This document shows, piece after piece, positions 1 through 11,696 of a stretch of 64,000 nt of DNA. The position numbers and the translations under genes were made by a program. Positions within the stretch are counted from its first letter, which is position 1. Each line of letters starts with the position of its first letter. Source of the DNA: JABFRG01 sp038210445 (lineage in GTDB: Bacteria; Myxococcota_A; Polyangia; Polyangiales; Polyangiaceae); NCBI GenBank assembly GCA_038210445.1, contig JBBQWQ010000039.1:1-64000 (forward strand). Reading direction: 5' to 3'. The notes beneath the pieces were generated by a model. That model did not search any database. It was not told where the DNA came from and saw only the letters and a program-made list of their open reading frames with translations.

Positions 1-102
1 AATGCGGCGTTTGATGCTGTCGTCCACGCGGCTCCCGCCTCGAAACTCACCTTCAAGCACTTGGTCGCCGCTACCTACCCGCATCACAGGCGGCTCGCGT
101 AG
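1..102 (+). CDS. C-terminal end of an unidentified protein (partial)
   Basis: The first frame is open from base 1 to a TAG at 100-102 and encodes about 33 residues ending HHRRLA. The start lies outside the window. The composition (Ala, Val, hydrophobic/charged alternation) is protein-like and no competing gene covers it, but the stretch is too short to assign a family. It would read towards the convergent LuxR-type gene that ends at 204. Confidence 0.35.
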   Translation, partial: NAAFDAVVHAAPASKLTFKHLVAATYPHHRRLA

Positions 103-176
103 CCCGCTCTCCGCGCGATGCCCCCCGACGCGCGGCGTTCCATGCACCCTGCACACATGTCCCCTCCCCCAACCCC

Positions 177-193
177 CTCCCACTTCGTGGGGG
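177..193. terminator. possible weak hairpin terminator between convergent genes
   Basis: CCCAC at 179-183 pairs with GTGGG at 187-191 across a TTC loop, with two more flanking pairs. It lies in the gap between the partial plus-strand gene and the end of the minus-strand LuxR-type gene. There is no T-tract, so termination is only suggested by position. Confidence 0.3.
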
Positions 194-203
194 CGGAGGC
201 AGA

Positions 204-1343
204 TCAGTCGAGGGTGTCGTCGCCGTACACGAGGGACGAGTCGGGGGGCGGCGCGAGGGCAGAGCCGGGCGACGAGGGCCCAGTGGAAGACTTGGGCTCG
301 GGCGAGATCAGCTTGCGCACGAGATCGGCGCGGTTGGAGACGCCGAGCTTGGCGTAGAGCCTTCGCACGTAGGTGCGCACGGTGTTCTCGGAGAGGCCGG
401 CGATGGCCGCCACGTTCACACCGCTGTATCCTGCAACCAATAGTCGAGCGATCTCGCGCTCGCGCTTGGAGAGGCCTTCCATGGCGGCGGTGGCCTTGTC
501 GTCCACCGGCTCGGTGCGCACCACCGCGCAGCGCGCGGCGCCGAAGACCGGATCGCCTTCCAGCTTGGTGACCGCTTGCACCACGCCACACGGCAGTCGC
601 GGGGGCGTGGGCAGCGCGTCGCCACGGGTCTTGGCGGCGAGCGCGGCCTCGGCGGCGTTCACCACCTGGGCCTCGATGGGCAGCACGTCGGTCTTCCAGT
701 CGATACCCTCGGCGCGGTTGGCGGCCCAGAGCACCTTCTTCGCTTCGCGGTCGACCACGAAGAGCGTGCCCTGGATCTTCCCCAGCGCGCGCAAGGCCGA
801 GGCCTCGCGCGAGAGCTCCTCGTAGGCCAGCTGGGCGCGGACGCCGGCCATCACGAAGGTGGTGAGATCTTCCAGCCGGGCCACGTCTTCTTGATCGAAC
901 GCCGGATCGCCCTCGCGGCGCTCCAGGCCGGCCAGGCCGAACAAGACGCCACCCTCGTGGAGGAATACCAGCAGCGCATCGGTGAGCGCATCGGGCACGG
1001 CGTTCTTGGCAAAGTAGGGCAGCTCCTTGCGCACCTCGGCCGGATAGAGCTCCTCGGCCAGGTACACCCGGCGCTGGGTCTCCACCACGCTGCGCGTGTC
1101 GAAACCGAAGGCCTCGGTAAGGCTCTTGCCGTCGGAGTCGGCCACGCTGCGTGCGTCATTTCCCACCAGGCGAATGGAATCGATGTAGGCGTGGGCGTCG
1201 TCGCGGCCGAAGCAGAAGAACGCGCAGGGCGCTGGCACCAATGTGCGCATCGCGTCGAGCACACGCCGCCGGAAGCCGATCTTTCCCCCCGGCTGAACCA
1301 CCTGCAGCCGGGCATGCGTAAGTATTTCGGCGGGCGTCGTCAT
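204..1343 (-). CDS. LuxR-family transcriptional regulator with N-terminal sensory region
   Basis: This encodes 379 residues. Residues around 290-346 form a LuxR/GerE DNA-binding helix-turn-helix, recognisable from LSKREREIARLL and the recognition-helix stretch SENTVRTYVRRLYAKLGVSNR. The N-terminal two thirds resemble a GAF/PAS-type sensory region and carry no receiver domain, so control by a small ligand or cell state is more likely than phosphorylation. The frame is open further upstream to 1490, but the ATG at 1343 begins a normal-looking N-terminus, while the upstream extension has the composition of a shadow. It is divergent from the lyase at 1472. The signal sensed and the target genes are unknown. 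Confidence 0.85.
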   Translation of the reverse strand: MTTPAEILTHARLQVVQPGGKIGFRRRVLDAMRTLVPAPCAFFCFGRDDAHAYIDSIRLVGNDARSVADSDGKSLTEAFGFDTRSVVETQRRVYLAEELYPAEVRKELPYFAKNAVPDALTDALLVFLHEGGVLFGLAGLERREGDPAFDQEDVARLEDLTTFVMAGVRAQLAYEELSREASALRALGKIQGTLFVVDREAKKVLWAANRAEGIDWKTDVLPIEAQVVNAAEAALAAKTRGDALPTPPRLPCGVVQAVTKLEGDPVFGAARCAVVRTEPVDDKATAAMEGLSKREREIARLLVAGYSGVNVAAIAGLSENTVRTYVRRLYAKLGVSNRADLVRKLISPEPKSSTGPSSPGSALAPPPDSSLVYGDDTLD

Positions 1344-1471
1344 GGAGCGGAGCGTATCACTTTCCCGGACCCACGCGGCGCACTGCGGCACCGCCAGGGA
1401 GACGGCGAGCGCACGCCGAAAACCGCACCGTGGCACTCTCGAAAATGCGCGCGCCGTGGCATACTCCCAGG

Positions 1472-2716
<1,245 letters not shown>

Positions 2717-3013
2717 CTACTTGGTGCCGCAAGTGCCGCTGTTGCACGCGGCAACCGGCAGCGCCGGGCAAGGGCTGCACTGCTTATCGCAGCTGCGGCC
2801 CCTGGCCTTGGCGGCATCGGAGGCATACCGCGTGCTCTCGCGCTTGTTGATGGATCCCGACTCGCACGCGCAGTCGCACTGATCGCCGGTGAGCACGGTG
2901 ACGCAGTCGTCGGCAGTGGAGCAAGACTGGTCGTAGTCGTCGGCAGCGATCGACGACGATCCGCAAGCCGCGACAAGGACGAAAGCACCGAGAAGGAGGG
3001 CCGGAATTCGCAT
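2717..3013 (-). CDS. small cysteine-rich lipoprotein
   Basis: This encodes 98 residues. The N-terminus MRIPALLLGAFVLVAAC is a clear lipoprotein signal with the lipobox LVAAC, so the mature protein is probably lipid-anchored. Eight or more further cysteines in pairs (CDCAC, CDKQCSPC) suggest disulphides in the envelope. The stop codon abuts that of the convergent lyase gene. An upstream in-frame ATG at 3031 would add six residues before a less tidy signal peptide. The family is not recognised; similar short Cys-rich lipoproteins are abundant in myxobacteria. Confidence 0.75.
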   Translation of the reverse strand: MRIPALLLGAFVLVAACGSSSIAADDYDQSCSTADDCVTVLTGDQCDCACESGSINKRESTRYASDAAKARGRSCDKQCSPCPALPVAACNSGTCGTK

Positions 3014-3103
3014 GGGCGCGGAGGCTAGCAAAAGCAGACCCGGGGCTACAGAGGCGAACGACAGGCCGGCGGATTCAGTGACGCGCTGCGTTCATGTGCG
3101 CGA

Positions 3104-4672
<1,569 letters not shown>

Positions 4673-4742
4673 GGCCAAGGTGTCTACCATGGGGCCGCGG
4701 GCGGGTGCCACGCCCACGTGAAAGCCCGGGTTTTCTTCTATC

Positions 4743-5714
4743 TCAGGGCCGAGAAGAGGGCGGGACGCTGCCCTCGGCGGTCGCGTCGTCCGCGGCAGGC
4801 TCCTCTTCATCGAGGTCTTCAACGAGCGTAGGGTCGAGCACCCGCGAGAGCGCCGCGTCGAGCTGTTTGTCGAGCGCCGCTTCGATGGCCGAGCGCTCCT
4901 TCGGGTCGAGCTCCAGGGCGCCGAGCAGGTGCGCCTGGAGCGCCTCCGAGGCCTCGCCGAGCCAGCGCGCCACGGTGCTGGAATGCACGCCGTACACCAA
5001 GCCAATCTCCGCGGCGGTCAGCTCCTCGCACAGGGCGTAGCGCAAGAGCGCCCGCGGACGCGCCTCGAGAGCGGCCTCGGCCTGGGCGAACGCCGCATGA
5101 AAGGAGTCGCCGCGGCGACGTCGCAGAGCCAAAAGATCGGGGTTGGCGCGAAGATCGCGGTTGCGGTGCTTGGGGCCGCGGAGCACCGCCTCTTCGAGGT
5201 TCACCTCTTCGGGCGTGCGCGGATAGACCTCCAGGAGCAGCCGCGTCGCCACCACGCGCACGAACGCCGCGAGGCTGGCGTCGCCGCGATAGGCTGCAAT
5301 GGCCGGCTTGCGCTCGGCATGGCTCGCCGGCACGAGGTGCTCACGCGCCCGTTGCACCGCCTCGTCGAGCGGCAGCCGCGAGTGGAGCCGCGCGTGCGCC
5401 AGCGCGGTTTGCGCCTGCAGTAAGGGCTGCACCAGCGCCAACGCGGCTGCGTCGCCCACCGCAGCGCCATGCGCCAGCAGCAGGTCTGCGGCGCGCGTCG
5501 AGAGGTCTGGCGCGGCCTCGAAGGTCTCGAGATGCAGGCCGAACGAAGCCCCGAGGTGGGCGAGCTCGGGGTGCGCCGCGAGGGCCGTCGCAGCGTACAC
5601 GCCGGCGCGCTCCGGGGTGACCACGGCGCGCGCCACCGGCGACGACACCGAGGCGCGGCGCGTGCGAATCGAGGGTCGTACGGGCTCCCGAGAGGATGCG
5701 GGTGCGTCGCTCAT
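4743..5714 (-). CDS. RNA polymerase sigma-70-family factor, Myxococcales-restricted type
   Basis: This encodes 323 residues. The middle (about 135-170, YRGDASLAAFVRVVATRLLLE) resembles sigma region 2. Residues about 220-265 (ALCEELTAAEIGLVYGVHSS followed by TVARWLGEA) form a region-4 helix-turn-helix. The layout, with a divergent acidic C-terminus, matches the sigma factors seen in Myxococcales genomes as a lineage-specific family. That family assignment is from memory and would need an HMM search. Its start overlaps the stop of the upstream pseudokinase by 4 bp (ATGA), so the two are almost certainly co-translated. The upstream protein's zinc-finger-like motif suggests it controls this factor. 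Confidence 0.75.
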   Translation of the reverse strand: MSDAPASSREPVRPSIRTRRASVSSPVARAVVTPERAGVYAATALAAHPELAHLGASFGLHLETFEAAPDLSTRAADLLLAHGAAVGDAAALALVQPLLQAQTALAHARLHSRLPLDEAVQRAREHLVPASHAERKPAIAAYRGDASLAAFVRVVATRLLLEVYPRTPEEVNLEEAVLRGPKHRNRDLRANPDLLALRRRRGDSFHAAFAQAEAALEARPRALLRYALCEELTAAEIGLVYGVHSSTVARWLGEASEALQAHLLGALELDPKERSAIEAALDKQLDAALSRVLDPTLVEDLDEEEPAADDATAEGSVPPSSRP

Positions 5715-8635
5715 GGGTGCTCCACTTTCTCGAGAAATGCGTGAATCGGCCCAGGATCCTCGGCATCTTGGAGGGCGCTACGGGCGAGCAGCACCGCGGA
5801 GCGCGGATCGTCCTTGGCTACCATCTGCGCCGCCAACATCTTCACCGCCGCGCGCTCGGCCTTGGGCAGCAGCCCCGAAATCGGCAGGCACTCGCCGATG
5901 GCGGCCTCGAGCTCGGCGCGCTCGGCGGGGCTCCGCGCCACACGGTCCCCGTGGTCCGCCGCACCGTCGCCCAGCGTGCGTGCCAAAAGCGCCAGCGCCC
6001 GAGCCTTGTGCGCCGGCGTCTTCGCGAAGGTAACCGCCAGGCGCGCCGCGTCGAGGGTCTCCGGGCGCGGTCCGCCCAAGAGCGCCCGCGTTAAGGTTGC
6101 CGCGAACGACAGCCGGCCATCGCCGTCACGGCCGGCGAGCGCAGCGGCCTTGTCGAGCCAGCTGGTGCGTTCTTCGGCGCTCGTGGTGATGCGCGCCAGG
6201 AGCGCGTAGGCGGCGGCCAGCGTCTCGTACACGGCGACGATGCGCCCGGGCATACGGCGGAGCGCTCCGTCGGCCTGCTCCAAAAGGCCGAGCCGCGAGG
6301 CCCGGAGATCGGCGCCGGGAACGTCGCGCATGTCGGCCGCCGGAAGGCCGAGAATGAACGCCTCGGCGATGGTCACCGCCGCAGTGGCGGCCTCCTTGGC
6401 CTTCGCCAGGTTCTTGCCGGCGAGCGCCGCCTCGGCTTCGTACACGTTCGCCTCCGCCAACGAGGGGTGGCTGGGGCCCCAAGTGCTCGCCACCACGTTC
6501 GCCCACAGGCTCGCATCGGCGCCGTTCACGTCGGCGGTGCCGGCAAAGACCGCGTGAAACACCGGATCGCACAGCTCGCCAGCGGCCTCCTGGGCGGTGA
6601 TGCATGCATCATACAAGGTCGACTTGGGGGTCTCGCCGCGGGCCGCCACCAGCGCCACCCGCAGCGCCTCGGCCAGCCCGTAGAGATCGCGCTCGGTGCG
6701 GCCACGGGCCAGAAAGAGCACATCGGTGAACGACTTCTCGTGAGTCTCCGGCACCAGCTCGAAGACCCGCGCCGCCAGATCGTAGTGGTCCAGGCGCTTT
6801 CCCTGGAGGAACGCCGTGGCCCGCGCCACTTCCACGTCGGTGGCCGGTGCCGCATCGACCGTGCCGCCGTCGAGGTCGGGCGAAGCGACGAACACCGCGA
6901 CCGCTGCCTTTTGGCCCTGCGGCGCGCCCTTCTGAAAGAGGCGATGCACCGCCCGGAGCTGCCCGGAGAGGGCGCTCGCATCGAGCGTCGCCAGAGCCTT
7001 TCCGCCGTCGCGATAGCGCGACTCGGCGTCGAGCAACACGGCCACCATGCCCGGCAGCGAGAGCGGTCCGGTGCCCGCCACCGTTCGCATCACGTCTGCG
7101 TCGAGCGGGCGACCCAGGTGAAAGCGTGCCGAAGCGCGGGCCACCCGCTCACCGTCGGCGGGGGTCCAGGGGTCGAGCGCCACGCGGCGGCAGTCGCCCA
7201 CCTTGGCGAGGGCCTGCGCCGCGGGCATCGCCAGCACCACGCCGGACGCCGAGTCGACCACCCGGAGCTCCTCGATCAAGCCCGCCTGCTCGTCGAGGCC
7301 CCAGCCCACGCACAGCGCATCGCCCGGCCGCGGCACCGCGAAGTCCTCGCAGATCTGCCCCTGGCTCGCCCGAAGCGCCGCGGTTCGCGCCTCGAGCTCG
7401 GCGGCCACTCGCTGGTGCGCATCGACCGCCACCGCCTCGGGCGCGACCTTGCGAAACTGGGCCAGCACCGCGGAGCTCTCGGGCTCGCCCCAGGCGTGCG
7501 TCAACCGCTCGAACAGGGCATCGCACTCGGGCGAGGGCTTGGTGGGCTTCACCTCGGTGGTCTCTGGCTGGCGAAGAGCCAGGCCCGCCGCCGCCACAAG
7601 CCCGAACGCCAACACGCCTGCTGCCGCGATGAGCGGCCACGAGCGCTGGATGCGCGCCTCGTTGCGCAGCTCGATGAGGAGCGCGCGCATGTCGGGGTAG
7701 CGCTTCGAAGCGTCGGCCGAGAGCGCGCGGCGCAGGCCTCGCTGCACATGCGAGGGCAGCCGCGCCATGGGGCCGTCGTCGACGCCCCGCTCCACGTGCC
7801 GCACCAGCTCGCCCACCGTGTCGCCCTCGAAAGGGCGACGCTTCACCAGCGACTCGTAGAGCAGCGCCGCGAAGGCGTACTGGTCCGAAGCGGCAGTGGC
7901 CGGCTTCCCCGCGAGCAGCTCCGGCGCGAGCAGCGCCCCGGCGGCCCCCGCTTCGCCGACCCGCGACGCGTCGTTTCCCAGGGCCGGATGCGCCAGCACA
8001 CCGACGCCCAGATCGGCGAGCAGCAGATCGTCGTCATCTACGAAGAGGTTCTGCGGCCCCACGTTGCCGTGGACCAGCCCCGCGGCGTGGACGTCGGCGA
8101 GCGAATCGCCCACACCCAGGAGCATTGCGAGGACCGCCTCGGAGCCGGGCTTCGCTTCGGCGAGCCAGCGACCGAAGGTGGGACCCGGCGCGTAGGCAGA
8201 GGCGACGAATCCGCGGCCGTCACCGCGGGTTCCGGCGTCGAAGATGGGAACGATGTGCGGGCTCTTCAGCTTGCCCGCGGCGCGGGCGCGGTCGACCGCC
8301 TCGGCCACCGCCGCGGGGTCCGAGGCTGCCGCGTCGGCCCCGAGCAGGCGCACGACCAGCTCCCGGTCCTTGCCCCAATCGTGTGCAAGATACACGGGCC
8401 CTGCGCTGCCGCTGCCCAGCTTGGGTCCGAGCTCGTAGCGATCGCGACGGGGCGCCGCCACCGGCACCACCGCGGGCAAGAGCGGCGCTCCCACAGTGGC
8501 GCCCACCAGCGCCATGCACGCCGTGCAGGTCTCCGCATGCGACACCCAGCGGGCGCGCTCCTCCGGCTCGAAATCTGCCTCCATCCACCGGAGCAGCTCG
8601 GTGTCGGTTATGCACGTCGAAGGAGAAGGAGCCAT
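5711..8635 (-). CDS. membrane pseudokinase with anti-sigma-like zinc motif and TPR-like C-terminal half
   Basis: This encodes 974 residues. Residues 33-40 carry H-x3-C-x2-C, the pattern of zinc-binding anti-sigma domains. A protein-kinase fold follows: Gly loop LGSGSAGPVY (about 73-82), and the VAIK lysine replaced by Arg96. The catalytic loop reads HGNVGPQN, so the HRD aspartate is Asn191 and the following Lys is Gly193. Asn196 and the DLG aspartate 208 remain. Two catalytic residues are therefore lost and phosphotransfer is unlikely. A hydrophobic segment near 335-357 predicts one membrane span, and the Ala-rich helical C-terminal 600 residues look like tetratricopeptide repeats. The ATG at 8635 has AGGG upstream. 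The gene overlaps the sigma-factor gene by 4 bp. Confidence 0.8.
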   Translation of the reverse strand: MAPSPSTCITDTELLRWMEADFEPEERARWVSHAETCTACMALVGATVGAPLLPAVVPVAAPRRDRYELGPKLGSGSAGPVYLAHDWGKDRELVVRLLGADAAASDPAAVAEAVDRARAAGKLKSPHIVPIFDAGTRGDGRGFVASAYAPGPTFGRWLAEAKPGSEAVLAMLLGVGDSLADVHAAGLVHGNVGPQNLFVDDDDLLLADLGVGVLAHPALGNDASRVGEAGAAGALLAPELLAGKPATAASDQYAFAALLYESLVKRRPFEGDTVGELVRHVERGVDDGPMARLPSHVQRGLRRALSADASKRYPDMRALLIELRNEARIQRSWPLIAAAGVLAFGLVAAAGLALRQPETTEVKPTKPSPECDALFERLTHAWGEPESSAVLAQFRKVAPEAVAVDAHQRVAAELEARTAALRASQGQICEDFAVPRPGDALCVGWGLDEQAGLIEELRVVDSASGVVLAMPAAQALAKVGDCRRVALDPWTPADGERVARASARFHLGRPLDADVMRTVAGTGPLSLPGMVAVLLDAESRYRDGGKALATLDASALSGQLRAVHRLFQKGAPQGQKAAVAVFVASPDLDGGTVDAAPATDVEVARATAFLQGKRLDHYDLAARVFELVPETHEKSFTDVLFLARGRTERDLYGLAEALRVALVAARGETPKSTLYDACITAQEAAGELCDPVFHAVFAGTADVNGADASLWANVVASTWGPSHPSLAEANVYEAEAALAGKNLAKAKEAATAAVTIAEAFILGLPAADMRDVPGADLRASRLGLLEQADGALRRMPGRIVAVYETLAAAYALLARITTSAEERTSWLDKAAALAGRDGDGRLSFAATLTRALLGGPRPETLDAARLAVTFAKTPAHKARALALLARTLGDGAADHGDRVARSPAERAELEAAIGECLPISGLLPKAERAAVKMLAAQMVAKDDPRSAVLLARSALQDAEDPGPIHAFLEKVEHP

Positions 8636-8874
8636 GGGCGACCCTGAAGGTACCACAGCGGGCCAGGAGAGGCGCCGCGGGTAAGGGGCCGAGACGCACC
8701 CAGCAGCCCCGCCGGTTCAGCGCCGATCCACCGCCGCCGCCACGTGGCGATTTCAGCGGTGGTTTGCCACTGCAGCCTCGCCGCTACGGCGCAGATTTTC
8801 CCCCTGACATTCGTGTCGGTCCTCCATTTGGACGTCTGGCATTCGGGTTGGAAGGCCCGTATCCTCTAGGATCC

Positions 8875-10449
8875 GTGAGCAACACGCAGACACCGTTCGC
8901 CTATCCGACTGCCGGGGACATCATTGCGGGCAAGTACCGCATCGAGCGTCTGCTGGGCGAAGGCGGCATGGGCGCCGTGGCCCGCGCTACGCACCTCATC
9001 ACGCGCATTCCGGTGGCGCTCAAGTTCATGAATCCAGGGTTCATGCGCATCGACGGCGCGGTGGAGCGCTTTCTCAAAGAAGGCGAAGCTGCGGGCCGCA
9101 TTCGCAGCGACCACGTGGTGCAGATTTTCGACGTCGACAAGCTCCCGCAGGGCGCGCCCTACATCGCCATGGAGTGCCTGGCGGGTCACGATTTGCAGCA
9201 GATCGTGGAGGCCGACGGGCTGAGCGGACTGCCCATCGAGCGCGCCGTGCACTTCACCGTGCAGATTCTCCGGGGGCTTCAGGCAGCGCACGCAGTGGGC
9301 ATCGTGCACCGCGACATGAAGCCCTCCAACTGCTTTGCCATCGAGCGCGACGGCGAGCCCGACTTCGTGAAGCTGCTCGATTTCGGCATCAGCAAGGTGT
9401 CGCAGCCAGGGCAGGAGTCGCTGACGCGCACCAACTCGGCGCTCGGCACGCCGCTGTACATGGCGCCGGAACAGGCCAGCTCGCCGCGCGGCGTCGACCA
9501 CCGCTGCGACCTCTACTCGGTGGGCGTCATCCTCTACGAGCTGCTCACCGGCGGTACGCCGTTCACCTCCGAGAGCGGCGAGCTCACCGAGATTCTCTTC
9601 AAGCTGTTCACCGCCGAGGTTCCCAAGATTCGCGACAAGCGCCCGGAGATCCCCGAGGGGCTCGCCACGGTGGTGCATGCCGCGTTGGCGCGCGACCCGA
9701 AGGACCGCATTCCCTCGGCGCTCGCCTTCGCCGAGGCGCTCGAGCCCTTCGCCGGGGCGCACACCCGGCCGTTCATCACCAAGATGCGCGGGTACGTGGC
9801 GCCGGTGCTCTCCGAAGACACCTTCGCGCACACCGCGCCCATCGACGCGTTCAAGCAGCTCGAAGCCCGCATGCACACGGTGCCGGTGCCCGGGCAAGAC
9901 ACCCAGATGGAACCGAGCAGCAGCGCAGGCGGCGGCACGCTGGCCCTCGACAAGACCGGCTTGCAGGCAGACGTTCCCCCGGTCTCCAAGGTGCCGGTGC
10001 TGGCATACGGCACGCAGCTCCTGGCGGGCGGCCAAGCCAAGCGGACGGCGGCGCTATCGTCGCGGCCTCCGCTCACGCCCATGTCGGTGGCGACGTCTGT
10101 TTCGAACGAGGCCGCGCCGCAGCCCCGTTCCTCGCGCAACGTCTACATCGCCTTCGCGGTGGTGCTCCTGCTGTCGGCGGCCGGCACCGCGGGCGTCATC
10201 ACGCTGCGCGGCGACAAGACCAGCGGCGGGGCGTCGCTCCCCAGCGCGCCAGCCACTTCGGTCGCGGTGGTGCCCACTGTCGCCACCACGAAGCCGACGG
10301 CGACGCCGACCACGGAAACGACCGCAGCGCCGTCGGCCAGCGCCACCGGCCGCAAGGTGCCCGGCGTGGCCACCAGCGCGAAGGTCATTGCTACGGCTGC
10401 CCCCGCGAGGCCCACGAGCTCGGCGGGGCTCAACGAAGGAATTCACTGA
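8875..10449 (+). CDS. membrane-anchored Ser/Thr protein kinase
   Basis: This is a 524-residue Hanks-type kinase. The kinase domain spans about 20-290: Gly loop GEGGMG (29-34), VALK lysine Lys50, catalytic HRDMKPSN with Asp147, DFG with Asp169, and the activation/P+1 stretch GTPLYMAPEQ. All catalytic residues are present, so it should be active, unlike the divergent neighbour. A linker leads to one hydrophobic span at about 421-443, then an Ala/Thr/Pro-rich periplasmic tail. The start is a GTG with AGGA five bases upstream. The next gene begins at the base after the stop, so kinase, PEGA protein and probably the lipoprotein form one operon. Confidence 0.92.
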   Translation: MSNTQTPFAYPTAGDIIAGKYRIERLLGEGGMGAVARATHLITRIPVALKFMNPGFMRIDGAVERFLKEGEAAGRIRSDHVVQIFDVDKLPQGAPYIAMECLAGHDLQQIVEADGLSGLPIERAVHFTVQILRGLQAAHAVGIVHRDMKPSNCFAIERDGEPDFVKLLDFGISKVSQPGQESLTRTNSALGTPLYMAPEQASSPRGVDHRCDLYSVGVILYELLTGGTPFTSESGELTEILFKLFTAEVPKIRDKRPEIPEGLATVVHAALARDPKDRIPSALAFAEALEPFAGAHTRPFITKMRGYVAPVLSEDTFAHTAPIDAFKQLEARMHTVPVPGQDTQMEPSSSAGGGTLALDKTGLQADVPPVSKVPVLAYGTQLLAGGQAKRTAALSSRPPLTPMSVATSVSNEAAPQPRSSRNVYIAFAVVLLLSAAGTAGVITLRGDKTSGGASLPSAPATSVAVVPTVATTKPTATPTTETTAAPSASATGRKVPGVATSAKVIATAAPARPTSSAGLNEGIH

Positions 10450-11655
10450 ATGAGAACCGGTACGCGCAACCTCCTTTCGGCAACCATCGTCGCCTTCGCG
10501 CTGGCCCACGCCACCGCGTCCTCCGCGGCGCCGACCAAAGCCTTGCGCGACGAGCTCCAGGACGCAGCGCGAGAGAAGTACGACGCCGCGGTGGAGCTTG
10601 CGAAAGCCGGCAAGTGGGCCGCCGCGCGCACCGAGTTTTACCGCAGCTACGAGCTCTCGAAGAACCCGCGCCTCTTGTTCAACGTGGCGGTGAGCGAGAA
10701 GAACCTCGAGCACTTCCACGACGCCATCACCACCTTCAAGCGCGAGCTCGAAGAGGGCAAAGGGAAGATCTCGGCAGAAGAAGACCTGCGGGTGCGCCAG
10801 AACATCGAGGCGCTGGAAAAGTTCGTGGGCGCCATCACCCTCGAGGTGAACGAGCCGGGCGCCACCGTGCTGGTGGAGAACGAAGAGCTCCCGGAAAAGA
10901 CGCCCATCACGCGTTCCATCCCGCTCTCCACCGGCATTCGCACCATCACCGTGAAAAAGCCCGGCTTCGAGCCGGTCACCAAGCGGGTCGACGTCTCGAG
11001 CGGAAGGCCGACCGAGCTCAAAGTGGTCCTCGAGCCCATCCAGCGCAGCACCGAGGTGGAGATTCAGGTGCAGGGCCCGGCCACGGCCACCATCGTCATC
11101 GACAACAACGACATGGGCTTCGCCGGCGGCACCACCACCTACAAGGGCAAGGTCTCCGTCCGGAGCGAGCCACACTCGTTCTCGGCCCGCGCCCTGGGCT
11201 ACGACCCCGCCACCGAGAGCAAGGTGGCCATCGAGGGGCAGAAGATCGTCCTCACCCTCTCCATGGCGCGCAAGCAAGACCTGGGCATGCTGGTGGTCGA
11301 CGCCCAGCCCAGCGGCGCCATCATCATGCTCGACGGCAAGCCGGCCGGCGCCAACCACTGGGAGGGCCCGGTGAGCGGCGGCGGGCACCAGGTGGCCGTC
11401 AAGAAAGAGGGATTCTACACGCGTCTCTTCGACGTCGACGTGCCGCTCGGCGGAAGGCGCACGGTCTCCGCCTCGCTCGACGAGAACAAGAGCACCGGTT
11501 GGCTGGCCTGGGTGGTGGGCACCGCGGTGGTGGTCACCGGGGCCTCGTTTGCGGGCTACTTCTTGTTCAAGAGCAACGAAGACAACCAGATTCCCGGCTC
11601 CCTGCGCCGCGCCGAGCAAATCCCGGTGGGCACGCAGCTATTTCGCTTTCGCTGA
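10450..11655 (+). CDS. PEGA-domain protein with N-terminal TPR-like region and C-terminal membrane span
   Basis: This encodes 401 residues. A signal peptide (1 to about 27, ending ASSAAP) is followed by a TPR-like helical block in which KAGKWAAARTEFYRSYELSK is typical. There are then at least two beta-rich PEGA-type repeats, around 134-200 (PGATVLVENEELPEKTPI) and 280-340 (PSGAIIMLDGKPAGA). A hydrophobic segment near 355-380 lies before a short charged tail. Proteins of this layout are commonly encoded beside myxobacterial Ser/Thr kinases and are probably envelope surface or scaffold proteins. The gene starts directly after the kinase stop codon. Its own stop lies inside a 17-bp tandem duplication. 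Confidence 0.8.
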   Translation: MRTGTRNLLSATIVAFALAHATASSAAPTKALRDELQDAAREKYDAAVELAKAGKWAAARTEFYRSYELSKNPRLLFNVAVSEKNLEHFHDAITTFKRELEEGKGKISAEEDLRVRQNIEALEKFVGAITLEVNEPGATVLVENEELPEKTPITRSIPLSTGIRTITVKKPGFEPVTKRVDVSSGRPTELKVVLEPIQRSTEVEIQVQGPATATIVIDNNDMGFAGGTTTYKGKVSVRSEPHSFSARALGYDPATESKVAIEGQKIVLTLSMARKQDLGMLVVDAQPSGAIIMLDGKPAGANHWEGPVSGGGHQVAVKKEGFYTRLFDVDVPLGGRRTVSASLDENKSTGWLAWVVGTAVVVTGASFAGYFLFKSNEDNQIPGSLRRAEQIPVGTQLFRFR

Positions 11656-11674
11656 ACTTTCGCTTTCGCTGAAC
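11641..11674. repeat. perfect 17-bp tandem duplication across a stop codon
   Basis: The unit TTTCGCTTTCGCTGAAC occurs at 11641-11657 and again at 11658-11674. The first copy holds the last codons and TGA stop of the PEGA gene; the second is untranslated. Each unit itself contains a TTTCGC doublet. This looks like a slippage event. Confidence 0.9.
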
Positions 11675-11696
11675 CTACGCTCGAGAGGAGTCTTTC

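Noticed and set aside
8835..8860. A TGGCA...TTGGA match resembling a sigma-54 promoter upstream of the kinase at 8875
   Set aside because: The essential GC at -12 is missing and no enhancer-like repeats are nearby.
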